DNA of 40,136 nt from Granulosicoccus sp. (lineage in GTDB: Bacteria; Pseudomonadota; Gammaproteobacteria; Granulosicoccales; Granulosicoccaceae). The notes beneath the pieces are model-generated. The model saw only the letters and a list, made by a program, of their open reading frames with translations, did not search any database and was not told where the DNA came from. A program made the position numbers and the translations under genes. The stretch lies in the NCBI GenBank assembly GCA_013002205.1, contig JABDKN010000213.1:1-40136 (forward strand), read 5' to 3'. The stretch's first letter is position 1; every line of letters begins with the position of its first letter. This document shows positions 32,247 through 39,669 of this stretch, one piece after another.

Positions 32247-33503
32247 ATGACTGAACGTACTGTAAACATCGGATTGTCATTAGGTGCGGATATCTGCTGG
32301 CCTATCTGTTATGAGACCTTGTTGCGCGATCTGCAACTGAATATCCGCCACGGCGGTGAGCAGCTGACGTTTGCCTCGGAGAGGGTGACCATCGAGCCGT
32401 TCAACCTGCAGCAATCCGTCAAGTACGAGGTGGTCATAGATCGCCTGACACACTGGTATTCAACCAGCCGTGAATGGATAAAGAAGGGAATTCTTCTTGA
32501 TGATCTGTATGTCTACAACAATCCCTGGTCCCTGCAATCCAATGAGAAGCATACTTCCTATGCGGCCATGATGCGTCTGGGATTACCGGTTCCGGAAACC
32601 TGGATGCTGCCACCCAAGGCCTATGAGCAGTCGGATGATCTACAGGAGACACTGAGAAAGTATGCGCGCATGTTCTCCCTGGAGGACATAGGCAATGAAA
32701 TCGGGTATCCCTTTTTCATGAAGCCTTACCATGGTGGTGGCTGGAAAGGTGTATCGAAAATTGACAACCTGAACGAACTGCAGCGCGCCTACGATCAAAG
32801 CGGTACCGAGGTGATGAACCTGCAGGCGGCCGTACTGCCGCACGACTGGTTCGTTCGCTGTGTTGGGCTAGGGCCGCAGATGCGCAAGGTCAACTACGAT
32901 CCCTCAGCACCACTACACGATCGTTACCGGATGGATGTCGACTTTCTGGATGCTGCCGACAATTCCGTACTGGAGGACATGACCGTCACGATCAACAGTT
33001 TTTTCGGCTGGGATTTCAATTCCTGTGAAGCGCTGCGCCGGGATGGAATCTGGCACCCCATCGACTTCGCCAATGCCTGTCCGGACAGTCAGGTGACCTC
33101 GCTGCACTATCACTTTCCCTGGCTCATCAAGGCCAACCTGCGATGGTCGATCTTCTGCGCGGCGACCGCTCGTCCCATGCATCGGAACCTGCTCTGGGAC
33201 CCTTACTTCGCTGTCGCCGACAAGGATCTTTCACCGCGCGAGAAATTGTCCGAGTATGCGGCAATCGCTCATCAGCGATTTGAAACCGAACGTTTCCGTG
33301 AATTCTGCCAGACGCACCTGTCGCATCTGGACGAACTGGCTTATGAGTTCTTTGCTTCGGATACCCTGCGTGATGCCATCCACCAGAAGGTGTCTGCACT
33401 GTTTCCCGTACACGAGATAGACGAGTTCACCGAGATGTTCTGGCAGCGTATCCAGAGCTGGCGTGATACTGAAGGCGCACGGGGCGATGCGGATGGTTTC
33501 TGA
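32247..33503 (+). CDS. ATP-grasp ligase (first of two in the cluster)
   Basis: 418 residues. The N-terminal part ends in NNPWSLQSNEKHTSYAAMMR (91-110), then G-L-P-V-P-E-T-W-M-L-P-P-K as in RimK/glutathione-synthetase-type ATP-grasp enzymes. A nucleotide lysine and glycine loop follow, G-Y-P-F-F-M-K-P-Y-H-G-G-G-W-K-G (153-168). The metal-binding strand is probably W-D-F-N-S-C-E-A-L then W-H-P-I-D-F-A-N-A-C. Such enzymes activate a carboxylate as an acyl phosphate and join it to an amine or thiol. The substrate is unknown. GGAG lies 9 bases before the ATG. It starts 25 bases after the Fes-like esterase. Some automatic annotations call such proteins glutathione synthase; the residues do not justify that name. 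Confidence 0.82.
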   Translation: MTERTVNIGLSLGADICWPICYETLLRDLQLNIRHGGEQLTFASERVTIEPFNLQQSVKYEVVIDRLTHWYSTSREWIKKGILLDDLYVYNNPWSLQSNEKHTSYAAMMRLGLPVPETWMLPPKAYEQSDDLQETLRKYARMFSLEDIGNEIGYPFFMKPYHGGGWKGVSKIDNLNELQRAYDQSGTEVMNLQAAVLPHDWFVRCVGLGPQMRKVNYDPSAPLHDRYRMDVDFLDAADNSVLEDMTVTINSFFGWDFNSCEALRRDGIWHPIDFANACPDSQVTSLHYHFPWLIKANLRWSIFCAATARPMHRNLLWDPYFAVADKDLSPREKLSEYAAIAHQRFETERFREFCQTHLSHLDELAYEFFASDTLRDAIHQKVSALFPVHEIDEFTEMFWQRIQSWRDTEGARGDADGF

Positions 33504-33586
33504 TCGGGCAATCACAATTCAGCGCGTTTGCGGACCGCGCTGCCATGGGCACATCGCATGAGCCGGCGCACACGACGGGATAATTC

Positions 33587-34318
33587 ATGAAAACGGTCAC
33601 TCGCTGGTATTCGCCACGGTTGGAGCAAGAGATCACACTGGCACGCTGGGGTCACTGGGGGCAACCGGTGGTGCTGTTTCCCACAGCTGGCGGTGATGCT
33701 GAAGAAGCCGAGCGAATGCACCTGATCGGTGCTATCCATCCACTGATCGAAGCAGGCCGAATCAAAGTCTATTCGTTCGATAGTATCGCCGGGCGGGCGC
33801 TGGCCGCGCAGTCCGGATCCGTGGAGCATCGCTGCTGGTTGCTCAAGCAGACTGGTGAGTACCTGGTTCATGAAGTGGTGCCTGCCATCATCGAGGACTG
33901 TGGTGGTGAATGGCGAGAGCTCATAACAGCAGGTGCCTCCATTGGTGCATACAATGCAGTGGCCATGTTATGCCGCTATCCCCAGGTATTTCGTGCCGCT
34001 ATCGGCATGAGCGGTACCTATGATCTGGAAACCTTGCTGGGATTCCAGGGTAACGAGGACTATTACCTGTCAACGCCGCTGCAGTTCCTGCCCAGGCTCG
34101 GACCGGGCGAGCTGCTCAGTACCTTGCACTCACGCTTCGTACTTCTGCCTTTCGGGCAGGGTCGCTGGGAAAATCCCAACGAATCCTGGCATATGGCCAA
34201 GGTACTCGGTGCGGCCGGCATACCCAATCGGGTGGACGCCTGGAGCCATGAATTCGATCATGACTGGCCAACCTGGCGACAGATGCTGCCGCGCTATCTC
34301 GATGAACTCGCCGATTGA
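33587..34318 (+). CDS. Small esterase (alpha/beta hydrolase, esterase-D type)
   Basis: 243 residues. It has an alpha/beta-hydrolase core without the early-set domain of the other esterase in the cluster. V-V-L-F-P-T-A-G-G-D forms the oxyanion strand, GASIGAYNA the nucleophile elbow (S118), M-S-G-T-Y-D follows, and the late His is in F-D-H-D-W-P-T-W-R (H225), a layout typical of esterase-D proteins that occur beside ATP-grasp genes. No signal peptide is seen. It lies between the two ATP-grasp genes, 83 bases after the first and 91 before the second. A second, unlike hydrolase in one operon suggests a different bond or a thioester-unloading step, which is inference. Confidence 0.83.
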   Translation: MKTVTRWYSPRLEQEITLARWGHWGQPVVLFPTAGGDAEEAERMHLIGAIHPLIEAGRIKVYSFDSIAGRALAAQSGSVEHRCWLLKQTGEYLVHEVVPAIIEDCGGEWRELITAGASIGAYNAVAMLCRYPQVFRAAIGMSGTYDLETLLGFQGNEDYYLSTPLQFLPRLGPGELLSTLHSRFVLLPFGQGRWENPNESWHMAKVLGAAGIPNRVDAWSHEFDHDWPTWRQMLPRYLDELAD

Positions 34319-34409
34319 GCGCAGATCAACGGTGCCTGCACCGGCGATCAGTCTGCCCCGGGGATCGCGAGTCGATCACTGAATGGCCTGAACAGGAGAC
34401 CACATCCGC

Positions 34410-35630
34410 ATGAACGTGATTTTCATCGAGCCGGGCTTCCCGGCCAACCAGCGCCAGTTCGTACGTGCACTGGCTTCCATAGGTGCCAATGTCATCGGCA
34501 TTGGTGAGAGGCCCTATGACTGGCTGGACGAGGAAACGCGCGCCTGGCTGACATCGTATCAGCAGATCAGCTCGGTCACCGACGAGGCAGCATTGGAATG
34601 GGCGGTTCGGCAGGCTCAGGACGCACAGTGGGTTGACCGGATGGAGGCGGTAGTGGAAGCGCATGTGCTTCCGGCTGCGCATGTGCGCGAACGCTGCGGG
34701 ATCCCGGGCACCACGGCCAGAACCGCGTACCTGTGCCGCGACAAGGTGGCCATGAAGGATGTCCTGCGAAACGCTGGCGTGCCGACCGCCGCATCTGCCG
34801 GTTTGTCCAGTACCCGGGAAGCACTGGAATTTGCCGATGTCGTCGGCTACCCCGTCATCATCAAGCCACGGGATGCAGCCGGTGCAGCCGGTACCTACCG
34901 CGCCAACGACCAGGCAGAATTACAGCTGGTGGCGCAGGGTTGTGGGCTGGCTGATGGTGCGCCAGTGGCAATCGAGGAGTTCGTCGAGGGACATGAGGGT
35001 TTCTATGACACATTGACCGTCCAGGGAGAGCCCGCGCACGAGTTCATCAGCCATTACTACCCCAATGTGCTGGAAGCCATGCGCGCACGCTGGATCTCAC
35101 CGCAGATCATTTCCACCAATCGGCTGCACGATTCCGGATACGACGAGATCAGGCAGATGGGTAAGCGGGTCATCGATGCGCTGGGTATTCACACCTCGGC
35201 CACACACATGGAATGGTTTTACGGACCCAAGGGCCTCCGTTTTTCAGAGATTGGCTGTCGCCCACCGGGCGTCGGTCAATGGGAAAGCTACTGCGCCGGT
35301 AACGAGTTCGATCTGTACCGCGAGTGGGCCATGGCTGTCTGTCATCTGCACACCGATCAGCAACCGAGCCGGCGTTACAGTTGCGGCATCATTGCCCTGA
35401 GACCGGACCGTGATGGCAATATCTTCAGCTATGAAGGTGTGGAGGGCGTATTCAGCCAGTACGGTGAGAACATTGTCGAACAGTACTTCCCGGAACCGGG
35501 CACACCGACGCAGGGGGTGGAGGCAGGGTACATGGCCAACGCCTGGCTACGCGTGCGGCATCCTGACTATGACGAACTGCGCCACATTCTCAATGATATC
35601 GGTGAACGAGTGCAGGTAAGGGCGGGGTGA
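34410..35630 (+). CDS. ATP-grasp ligase (second; biotin-carboxylase/CarB-like)
   Basis: 406 residues. An N-terminal Rossmann-like domain (M-N-V-I-F-I-E-P-G-F-P) leads to C-R-D-K-V-A-M-K-D-V-L-R, then G-V-P-T-A. The ATP-grasp core has V-I-I-K-P-R-D-A-A-G-A-A-G-T, V-A-I-E-E-F-V-E-G-H-E-G-F-Y and the metal-binding M-E-W-F-Y-G-P-K-G-L-R-F-S-E-I-G-C-R-P. This is the arrangement of biotin-carboxylase-like ATP-grasp amino-acid ligases (BacD and relatives). It is not an acetyl-CoA carboxylase subunit: no partner gene is here and the R-x-P-P-G end differs. It most likely joins a carboxylic acid to an amine. AGGAG lies about 11 bases before the ATG. Last gene of the cluster, convergent with ntrC 33 bases away. 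Confidence 0.83.
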   Translation: MNVIFIEPGFPANQRQFVRALASIGANVIGIGERPYDWLDEETRAWLTSYQQISSVTDEAALEWAVRQAQDAQWVDRMEAVVEAHVLPAAHVRERCGIPGTTARTAYLCRDKVAMKDVLRNAGVPTAASAGLSSTREALEFADVVGYPVIIKPRDAAGAAGTYRANDQAELQLVAQGCGLADGAPVAIEEFVEGHEGFYDTLTVQGEPAHEFISHYYPNVLEAMRARWISPQIISTNRLHDSGYDEIRQMGKRVIDALGIHTSATHMEWFYGPKGLRFSEIGCRPPGVGQWESYCAGNEFDLYREWAMAVCHLHTDQQPSRRYSCGIIALRPDRDGNIFSYEGVEGVFSQYGENIVEQYFPEPGTPTQGVEAGYMANAWLRVRHPDYDELRHILNDIGERVQVRAG

Positions 35631-35638
35631 ACGAGTGC
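35601..35638. repeat. 13-bp direct repeat across the end of the second ATP-grasp gene
   Basis: GGTGAACGAGTGC occurs at 35601-35613 and 35626-35638, a 25-base period. The first copy encodes residues near the C-terminus; the second contains the stop codon (35628-35630). It resembles a slippage duplication that may have moved the stop codon. Confidence 0.7.
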
Positions 35639-35663
35639 GGTGAGGTTAACGTTGACCGCGACG

Positions 35664-37079
35664 CTACAACTCCAGCTCCTTTATTTTGCGGGTAAGCGTG
35701 TTACGACCCCAGCCGATCAGACGCGCGGCTTCCTGACGACGATCCTGCGTCTTGTTCAGGGCGCACTGGATCAGGATGCGTTCCACGGCTGGTTGGGCAA
35801 TGGCCAGTAGATCGGTACGTCCATCGTGCAACTGACGGTTTACCCATTGGCGAAGTCCGTTTTCCCAGTCCACTTCCCGCTGAGATGAAGCATCCCTGAC
35901 CTGCGCAGGCATGTCCTCCACGGTCAGTTCTGTGCCGCCGGCCATGACCGTCAGCCAATGGGCGGTATTCTGCAGTTGCCGTACATTCCCCGGCCAGCTC
36001 AGTGAGCTGATATAGGCTTCGAAAGCGGGCGACATGACCTTGGCTTCCTCACCAAGCTCCTCGGCCGCCCTGGCCAGAAAATGCTTGAGAAGTCGGGGTA
36101 TGTCCTCGCGTCGCTCCCGCAATGGTGGCGCTTCGATGCGGATCACATTGAGTCGATGAAACAGGTCTTCGCGGAATCGCTTCTGTTCTACCAGGGATTC
36201 GAGATCCTGATGGGTCGCTGCAATAATACGGACGTCCACCGTGATCGGAGTATGCCCGCCAACACGGTAGAATTGCCCGTCGGCGAGCACGCGCAGCAAT
36301 CGTGTCTGCAAAGTGGCCGGCATGTCACCGATCTCGTCGAGAAACAGGGTGCCGCCATCGGATTGTTCGAAACGGCCGATGCGGGTGCTTTGCGCGCCGG
36401 TGAAGGAGCCTTTCTCATGACCGAACAATTCGGATTCCATCAGATCGTGCGGGATGGCAGCCATGTTCAGTGCCACAAACGGTTTCTCGGAGCGCGGGCT
36501 GTGCCGATGCAGTGCATGAGCTATCAGCTCTTTACCGGTGCCGCTTTCGCCGTTGATCAGCACGGTGATTTTGGATCGTGACAGTCGACCGATGGCCTTG
36601 AACACGTTCTGCATGGCAGGTGCATCGCCGATCAGTTCGGGAGGTTCATCCTGCTGCTGTTTCATCTTTCCGCGACTGGGCGAGGGAGTCTGGCTACGCT
36701 TCTCCTTTTGTGTGCTGCAGGCGCGACGTACCTGGTCGATGACGTTATCCACGTCAAAGGGCTTCGGAATATACTCGAACGCCCCACGCTCGAACGCTGA
36801 GACCGTGTTGTCCAGGTCTGAAAAGGCGGTCATGATCAGGACTGGCAGCTCGGGATGTGTGCGTTTTATCTGGTCGAGCAGTGACAGACCGTCGGAACCT
36901 GGCATACGAATATCGCTGATGACAGCATCCGGGGTCAGCGCATTACCACGCATGGCGTCCAGGGCCTCGTCGGCGGACTCGAACACATTGACTGTCATGC
37001 CTGCCTGTTTCAGCGTTTTTTCCAGTACCCACCGGATAGATTGATCATCATCGATGACCCAGACGTATTCGTCGCTCAT
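35664..37079 (-). CDS. glnG: Nitrogen-regulation response regulator NtrC (sigma54-dependent activator)
   Basis: 471 residues. Receiver domain at 1-120 with acidic D10-D12 and phospho-acceptor D56 in [13 protein letters not shown] at F-E-Y-I-P-K-P. The AAA+ domain has the Walker [10 protein letters not shown], the sigma54-contacting loop as GSFTGA (a common variant of GAFTGA), and [10 protein letters not shown]. The C-terminal Fis-type HTH reads [19 protein letters not shown]. When phosphorylated by NtrB under nitrogen limitation, it activates glnA and ammonium or amino-acid genes. The ATG at 37079 overlaps the ntrB TGA (ATGA), so the 19-codon extension to 37136 is rejected. Confidence 0.96.
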   Translation of the reverse strand: MSDEYVWVIDDDQSIRWVLEKTLKQAGMTVNVFESADEALDAMRGNALTPDAVISDIRMPGSDGLSLLDQIKRTHPELPVLIMTAFSDLDNTVSAFERGAFEYIPKPFDVDNVIDQVRRACSTQKEKRSQTPSPSRGKMKQQQDEPPELIGDAPAMQNVFKAIGRLSRSKITVLINGESGTGKELIAHALHRHSPRSEKPFVALNMAAIPHDLMESELFGHEKGSFTGAQSTRIGRFEQSDGGTLFLDEIGDMPATLQTRLLRVLADGQFYRVGGHTPITVDVRIIAATHQDLESLVEQKRFREDLFHRLNVIRIEAPPLRERREDIPRLLKHFLARAAEELGEEAKVMSPAFEAYISSLSWPGNVRQLQNTAHWLTVMAGGTELTVEDMPAQVRDASSQREVDWENGLRQWVNRQLHDGRTDLLAIAQPAVERILIQCALNKTQDRRQEAARLIGWGRNTLTRKIKELEL

Positions 37080-38158
37080 GCTATCTCCAAAGGAATCAGT
37101 ACGGTGAATATGGTGTTGCCGGGCTCGCTGCTGCATTCGATCAGTCCACCCAGCTGGTTCATAATCGATTGTGCGATGGACAAGCCAAGCCCTGTACCAC
37201 CGTCAGTGCCGGTCACCATCGGGTAGAAAATCTGATCGAGCAGCGTATGCGGAACACCCGGCCCGTCATCGATGATCTGCACACAGGCGACCAGTGGATG
37301 CAGGGTGCCACCGATGGTGAAATTGCTCACCACGCGAGAACGAAAAATGATCATGCCCGACTCATCGAGTGCCTGCAGCGCGTTGCCTGCAATGTTCAAC
37401 AGGACCTGCACCAGCCTGTCGCGATCGGTCAGGCATTCGGGAATGCTGGGATCGTAATCGAAGCGAACCTGAACATCGTCCGCCGCCCCGGCGATGACGA
37501 TCTTCCTGACATGTTCCAGCACTTCGTGCAGGTTCACGACATCACGTCGCGGTCGGGAGGTCGGACCAAGCATGCGATCGATCAGGCTCTGCAGCCTGTC
37601 CGCTTCGCGGATGATGATCCTGGTGTATTCACTCAGTTCGGCATCGGGTAGCTGGCGATCCAGCAACTGAGCCGCGCCACGAAGTCCACCCAGCGGATTC
37701 TTGATTTCGTGGGCAAGTCCCCGCAGCAGAGAGCGAGCATGTTCCTGTTGAGCCAGTATGGCCTCATCGCGGGCAATGCGCAGCGGCCGATCGATGATAT
37801 TGATTTCCAGAATCAGACCGGGGCGGGAGTCATCCTGGCGGTATGGAGACAGGTACAGGTCGACCACCTGCGGATCGCGGCCGTGCGGTTCAACGGACAC
37901 CTGCCTATCCGTAAACGGCTGGGATGCCTGCAGGGCAATTCGGATACGCGCGAACAGGGAGTCCGGAATCGTCAGTGCCCGGGTAAGGCGCTGGCCCAGC
38001 ACTTTGCGGGCACTGATTCCCAGCAGTTGCTCAGCCGCATTGTTCAGATAATCGATGCGCATACCGTCGTCGATGGCGATCACCGCCGTCGCCATCGCGT
38101 CGAGCACGTTGAGTTCGTCTGCCTTCGAAGGCACTGGAAATATAGTCACGGACTTCAA
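37076..38158 (-). CDS. glnL: Nitrogen-regulation sensor histidine kinase NtrB
   Basis: 360 residues. An N-terminal PAS-like domain (L-D-A-M-A-T-A-V-I-A-I-D-D, N-N-A-A-E-Q-L-L-G) is followed by the dimerisation/phospho-acceptor block GLAHEIKNPLGGLRGAAQLL with H150, and the ATPase with the N box N-I-A-G-N-A-L-Q-A-L, D-D-G-P-G-V-P and G-T-G-L-G-L-S-I. No membrane segment: cytoplasmic, controlled in related bacteria by PII protein. The start is uncertain: TTG 38158 gives full length; GTG 38149 or ATG 38095 are options, the last fitting the sigma54-like element at 38161-38176. It overlaps ntrC by 4 bases. The two-gene unit has an NtrC-type site upstream. Confidence 0.95.
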   Translation of the reverse strand: MKSVTIFPVPSKADELNVLDAMATAVIAIDDGMRIDYLNNAAEQLLGISARKVLGQRLTRALTIPDSLFARIRIALQASQPFTDRQVSVEPHGRDPQVVDLYLSPYRQDDSRPGLILEINIIDRPLRIARDEAILAQQEHARSLLRGLAHEIKNPLGGLRGAAQLLDRQLPDAELSEYTRIIIREADRLQSLIDRMLGPTSRPRRDVVNLHEVLEHVRKIVIAGAADDVQVRFDYDPSIPECLTDRDRLVQVLLNIAGNALQALDESGMIIFRSRVVSNFTIGGTLHPLVACVQIIDDGPGVPHTLLDQIFYPMVTGTDGGTGLGLSIAQSIMNQLGGLIECSSEPGNTIFTVLIPLEIA

Positions 38159-38160
38159 TC

Positions 38161-38176
38161 TGCAAATTGCGCACCT
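38161..38176 (-). promoter_or_regulatory. Candidate sigma54 (-24/-12) promoter of ntrBC
   Basis: On the minus strand AGGTGCGCAATTTGCA keeps the invariant GG-N10-GC spacing and a full TTGCA -12 box; the -24 box differs from TGGCAC at three bases. It lies about 140 bp downstream of the NtrC-type repeat, a normal enhancer distance. The predicted transcript start, about 38150, would exclude the TTG start of ntrB, so one of the two calls needs shifting. Confidence 0.35.
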
Positions 38177-38300
38177 TGCCGGAGCGAGTCAGATTGCCTG
38201 ATGTATTCCAGTAAATTTCAATTAATACAACAAGTTAAAGCGAATGTTTTTTTCACGAACTTCACTGGCTTGCATCCCGATGGTGCCGGCGCGACCAGTA

Positions 38301-38319
38301 TCGCACTATTATAGTGCGA
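38301..38319. promoter_or_regulatory. NtrC-type binding site upstream of ntrBC
   Basis: TCGCACTA-TTA-TAGTGCGA is a perfect palindrome with 8-bp arms. Its core GCACT-N5-AGTGC matches the known NtrC consensus GCACY-N5-RGTGC. It lies about 140 bp before ntrB, so NtrC probably autoregulates its own operon, as is known in enteric bacteria. Binding is inferred. Confidence 0.6.
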
Positions 38320-38363
38320 CATGTCCCGGCAACTTCGGATTTACTGTGCACTCATGCACAGAT

Positions 38364-38383
38364 TGCTGGCGGGAACGCCGGCA
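38364..38383. terminator. Hairpin after the DUF3149 gene
   Basis: An 8-bp stem with one G-T pair, TGCTGGCG (38364-38371) with CGCCGGCA (38376-38383) and a GGAA loop, begins 6 bases after the DUF3149 stop codon. A small inverted repeat, TGTGCA-CTCA-TGCACA, follows at 38345-38360. No T run, so termination is only suggested. Confidence 0.4.
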
Positions 38384-38388
38384 GGGAT

Positions 38389-38544
38389 TCAGGATGATGC
38401 GCTTTCATCGTTCTTTTCACCGTCGCGCATCATGTGCGTGATGAAATACCAGGCGAACCAGAGCGCCATCAGGATGAGAAATCCTATGACCAGAGCGGAC
38501 ATGATGCCGACGGAGTCCGAAAAAAGTTCTGCCCATAGTTCCAT
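38389..38544 (-). CDS. DUF3149-type single-pass membrane micro-protein
   Basis: 51 residues: a start MELWAELFSDSVGIM, one hydrophobic helix (about 13-35, S-A-L-V-I-G-F-L-I-L-M-A-L-W-F-A-W-Y) and a polar, acidic C-terminus ending E-K-N-D-E-S-A-S-S. The combination M-x-L-W-x-x-L-F-x-S-D-x-G-x-M-S with a single helix is the pattern of DUF3149 proteins, found in beta- and gammaproteobacteria, of unknown function. The ATG has an AGG about 8 bases upstream. It lies between ntrB and the sugar isomerase on the same strand with gaps of 230 and 266 bases, so it is probably a separate unit. Its size makes it easy to miss by automatic gene calling. Confidence 0.8.
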   Translation of the reverse strand: MELWAELFSDSVGIMSALVIGFLILMALWFAWYFITHMMRDGEKNDESASS

Positions 38545-38810
38545 GGTTGCGCCTCATACCCGTTATATAGCCCTGCCAGGCTCAGTACAGAGGATATAGG
38601 TGAACTGCCGGATCGGCATTGATCACGGTCAAGCAGGCGCAGTATCCTCCGGCCGGTCAGGTTCAGCTCGATGAGGTTGATGCCGGGTTCAACCGCGGTA
38701 CAGGCCCCATGCCAGGTCGTTCAACAGGTTTCCCGTCAGTGGTGGAAGACTCGCCGCGGCGGATGCGCCGGGCGTCGGTTGGTGAGCTTGGGTCGATCAC
38801 GTGTCGACTT

Positions 38811-39665
38811 CTACCTCAATACCAGTCCGGACCTGCCGGCAACGTCTTTGAGAAAGGGCAGGCCGACGGAGATGACCTCATCCGGATTGTCGGCGACAGG
38901 GCGCCAGATGGCCAGCGCCCCTGCGATATCCACATCCACATGATTCATGCTTTCAAGGGTAAGCGTTCCTGAGTAACTTATGGCGGCAAGACCTTGCATG
39001 ACCGCGGACCAGTCGACCATCCCCTGTCCCGGTGTTCCCCGATTACTCTCCGATACATGCACGTATCCGAGGAAGGGGGATGCGGTGGCGAAGGCACTGC
39101 CGAAGTCGCGTTCTTCGATGTGCATGTGATAGGTATCCAGGTGTATCACCACGTTGCCCGCACTCAGGCGTTCAATATAGTCGACAGCCTGTTGCGCCGT
39201 ATTCATCAGGTGCGTCTCGTACCGGTTGCAAGGCTCGATACCCAGTTGCAGATTGAACCGGCCAGCGAGTCTGGCAGCCGATTCGAGAAAGTGGCAAACG
39301 GAATCCTTTTCTTCCTGAGTCGGTGCACGGCCGGTCGTCCTTCCAATGGTGGTATACGTCACACCGCTGAGTATGCCTGAGCCCAGTGCCTGCGTAACCT
39401 TGAACGCCGGTTCGAGAAAGGCCAGGGCTTCATCGGGGCTGCGCATGATGTCCAGCGATGCCGGGAGACCGAGTGAACATACCAGTGTAAAATCGTACTC
39501 CCGTGCCAGTCGAACACTGGCCGCCACATCGATCTCGTCGGGTCGAAGTAGCGGGATTTCCAGTACCGTTACACCGTGATCACGAAGCGACGGTGCGACC
39601 GCCGATATCTGCTGCGGTTGCCACGTTGGCGCAAATGCAAAGGTATGTACACCGAGTGTCGCCAT
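38811..39665 (-). CDS. Sugar-phosphate isomerase/epimerase family protein (D-tagatose/D-psicose 3-epimerase-like)
   Basis: 284 residues, AP-endonuclease-2-type TIM barrel. Metal-binding residues are visible in order: L-G-I-E-P-C-N-R-Y-E (first Glu), H-L-D-T-Y-H-M-H-I-E-E (Asp and His), V-H-V-S-E-S-N-R-G-T-P-G-Q-G and T-L-E-S-M (last Glu). This spacing is that of ketose 3-epimerases, which invert C3 of free sugars such as tagatose, psicose or fructose. The ATG at 39665 has GGGGAT 8 bases upstream. It starts 4 bases after the ABC ATPase gene, so it belongs to that operon; the transported sugar is probably its substrate. The extended frame to 39725 overlaps the ATPase and is rejected. Confidence 0.9.
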   Translation of the reverse strand: MATLGVHTFAFAPTWQPQQISAVAPSLRDHGVTVLEIPLLRPDEIDVAASVRLAREYDFTLVCSLGLPASLDIMRSPDEALAFLEPAFKVTQALGSGILSGVTYTTIGRTTGRAPTQEEKDSVCHFLESAARLAGRFNLQLGIEPCNRYETHLMNTAQQAVDYIERLSAGNVVIHLDTYHMHIEERDFGSAFATASPFLGYVHVSESNRGTPGQGMVDWSAVMQGLAAISYSGTLTLESMNHVDVDIAGALAIWRPVADNPDEVISVGLPFLKDVAGRSGLVLR

Positions 39666-39669
39666 GAGT

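Noticed and set aside
34410-35630. Acetyl-CoA carboxylase biotin carboxylase subunit
   Set aside because: It has only the ATP-grasp core in common; there is no carrier-protein or carboxyltransferase partner, and the context is ligases and esterases.
38345-38360. Inverted repeat TGTGCA-CTCA-TGCACA as a second NtrC site
   Set aside because: The half-sites face the wrong way for the NtrC consensus (GCAC...GTGC needed).
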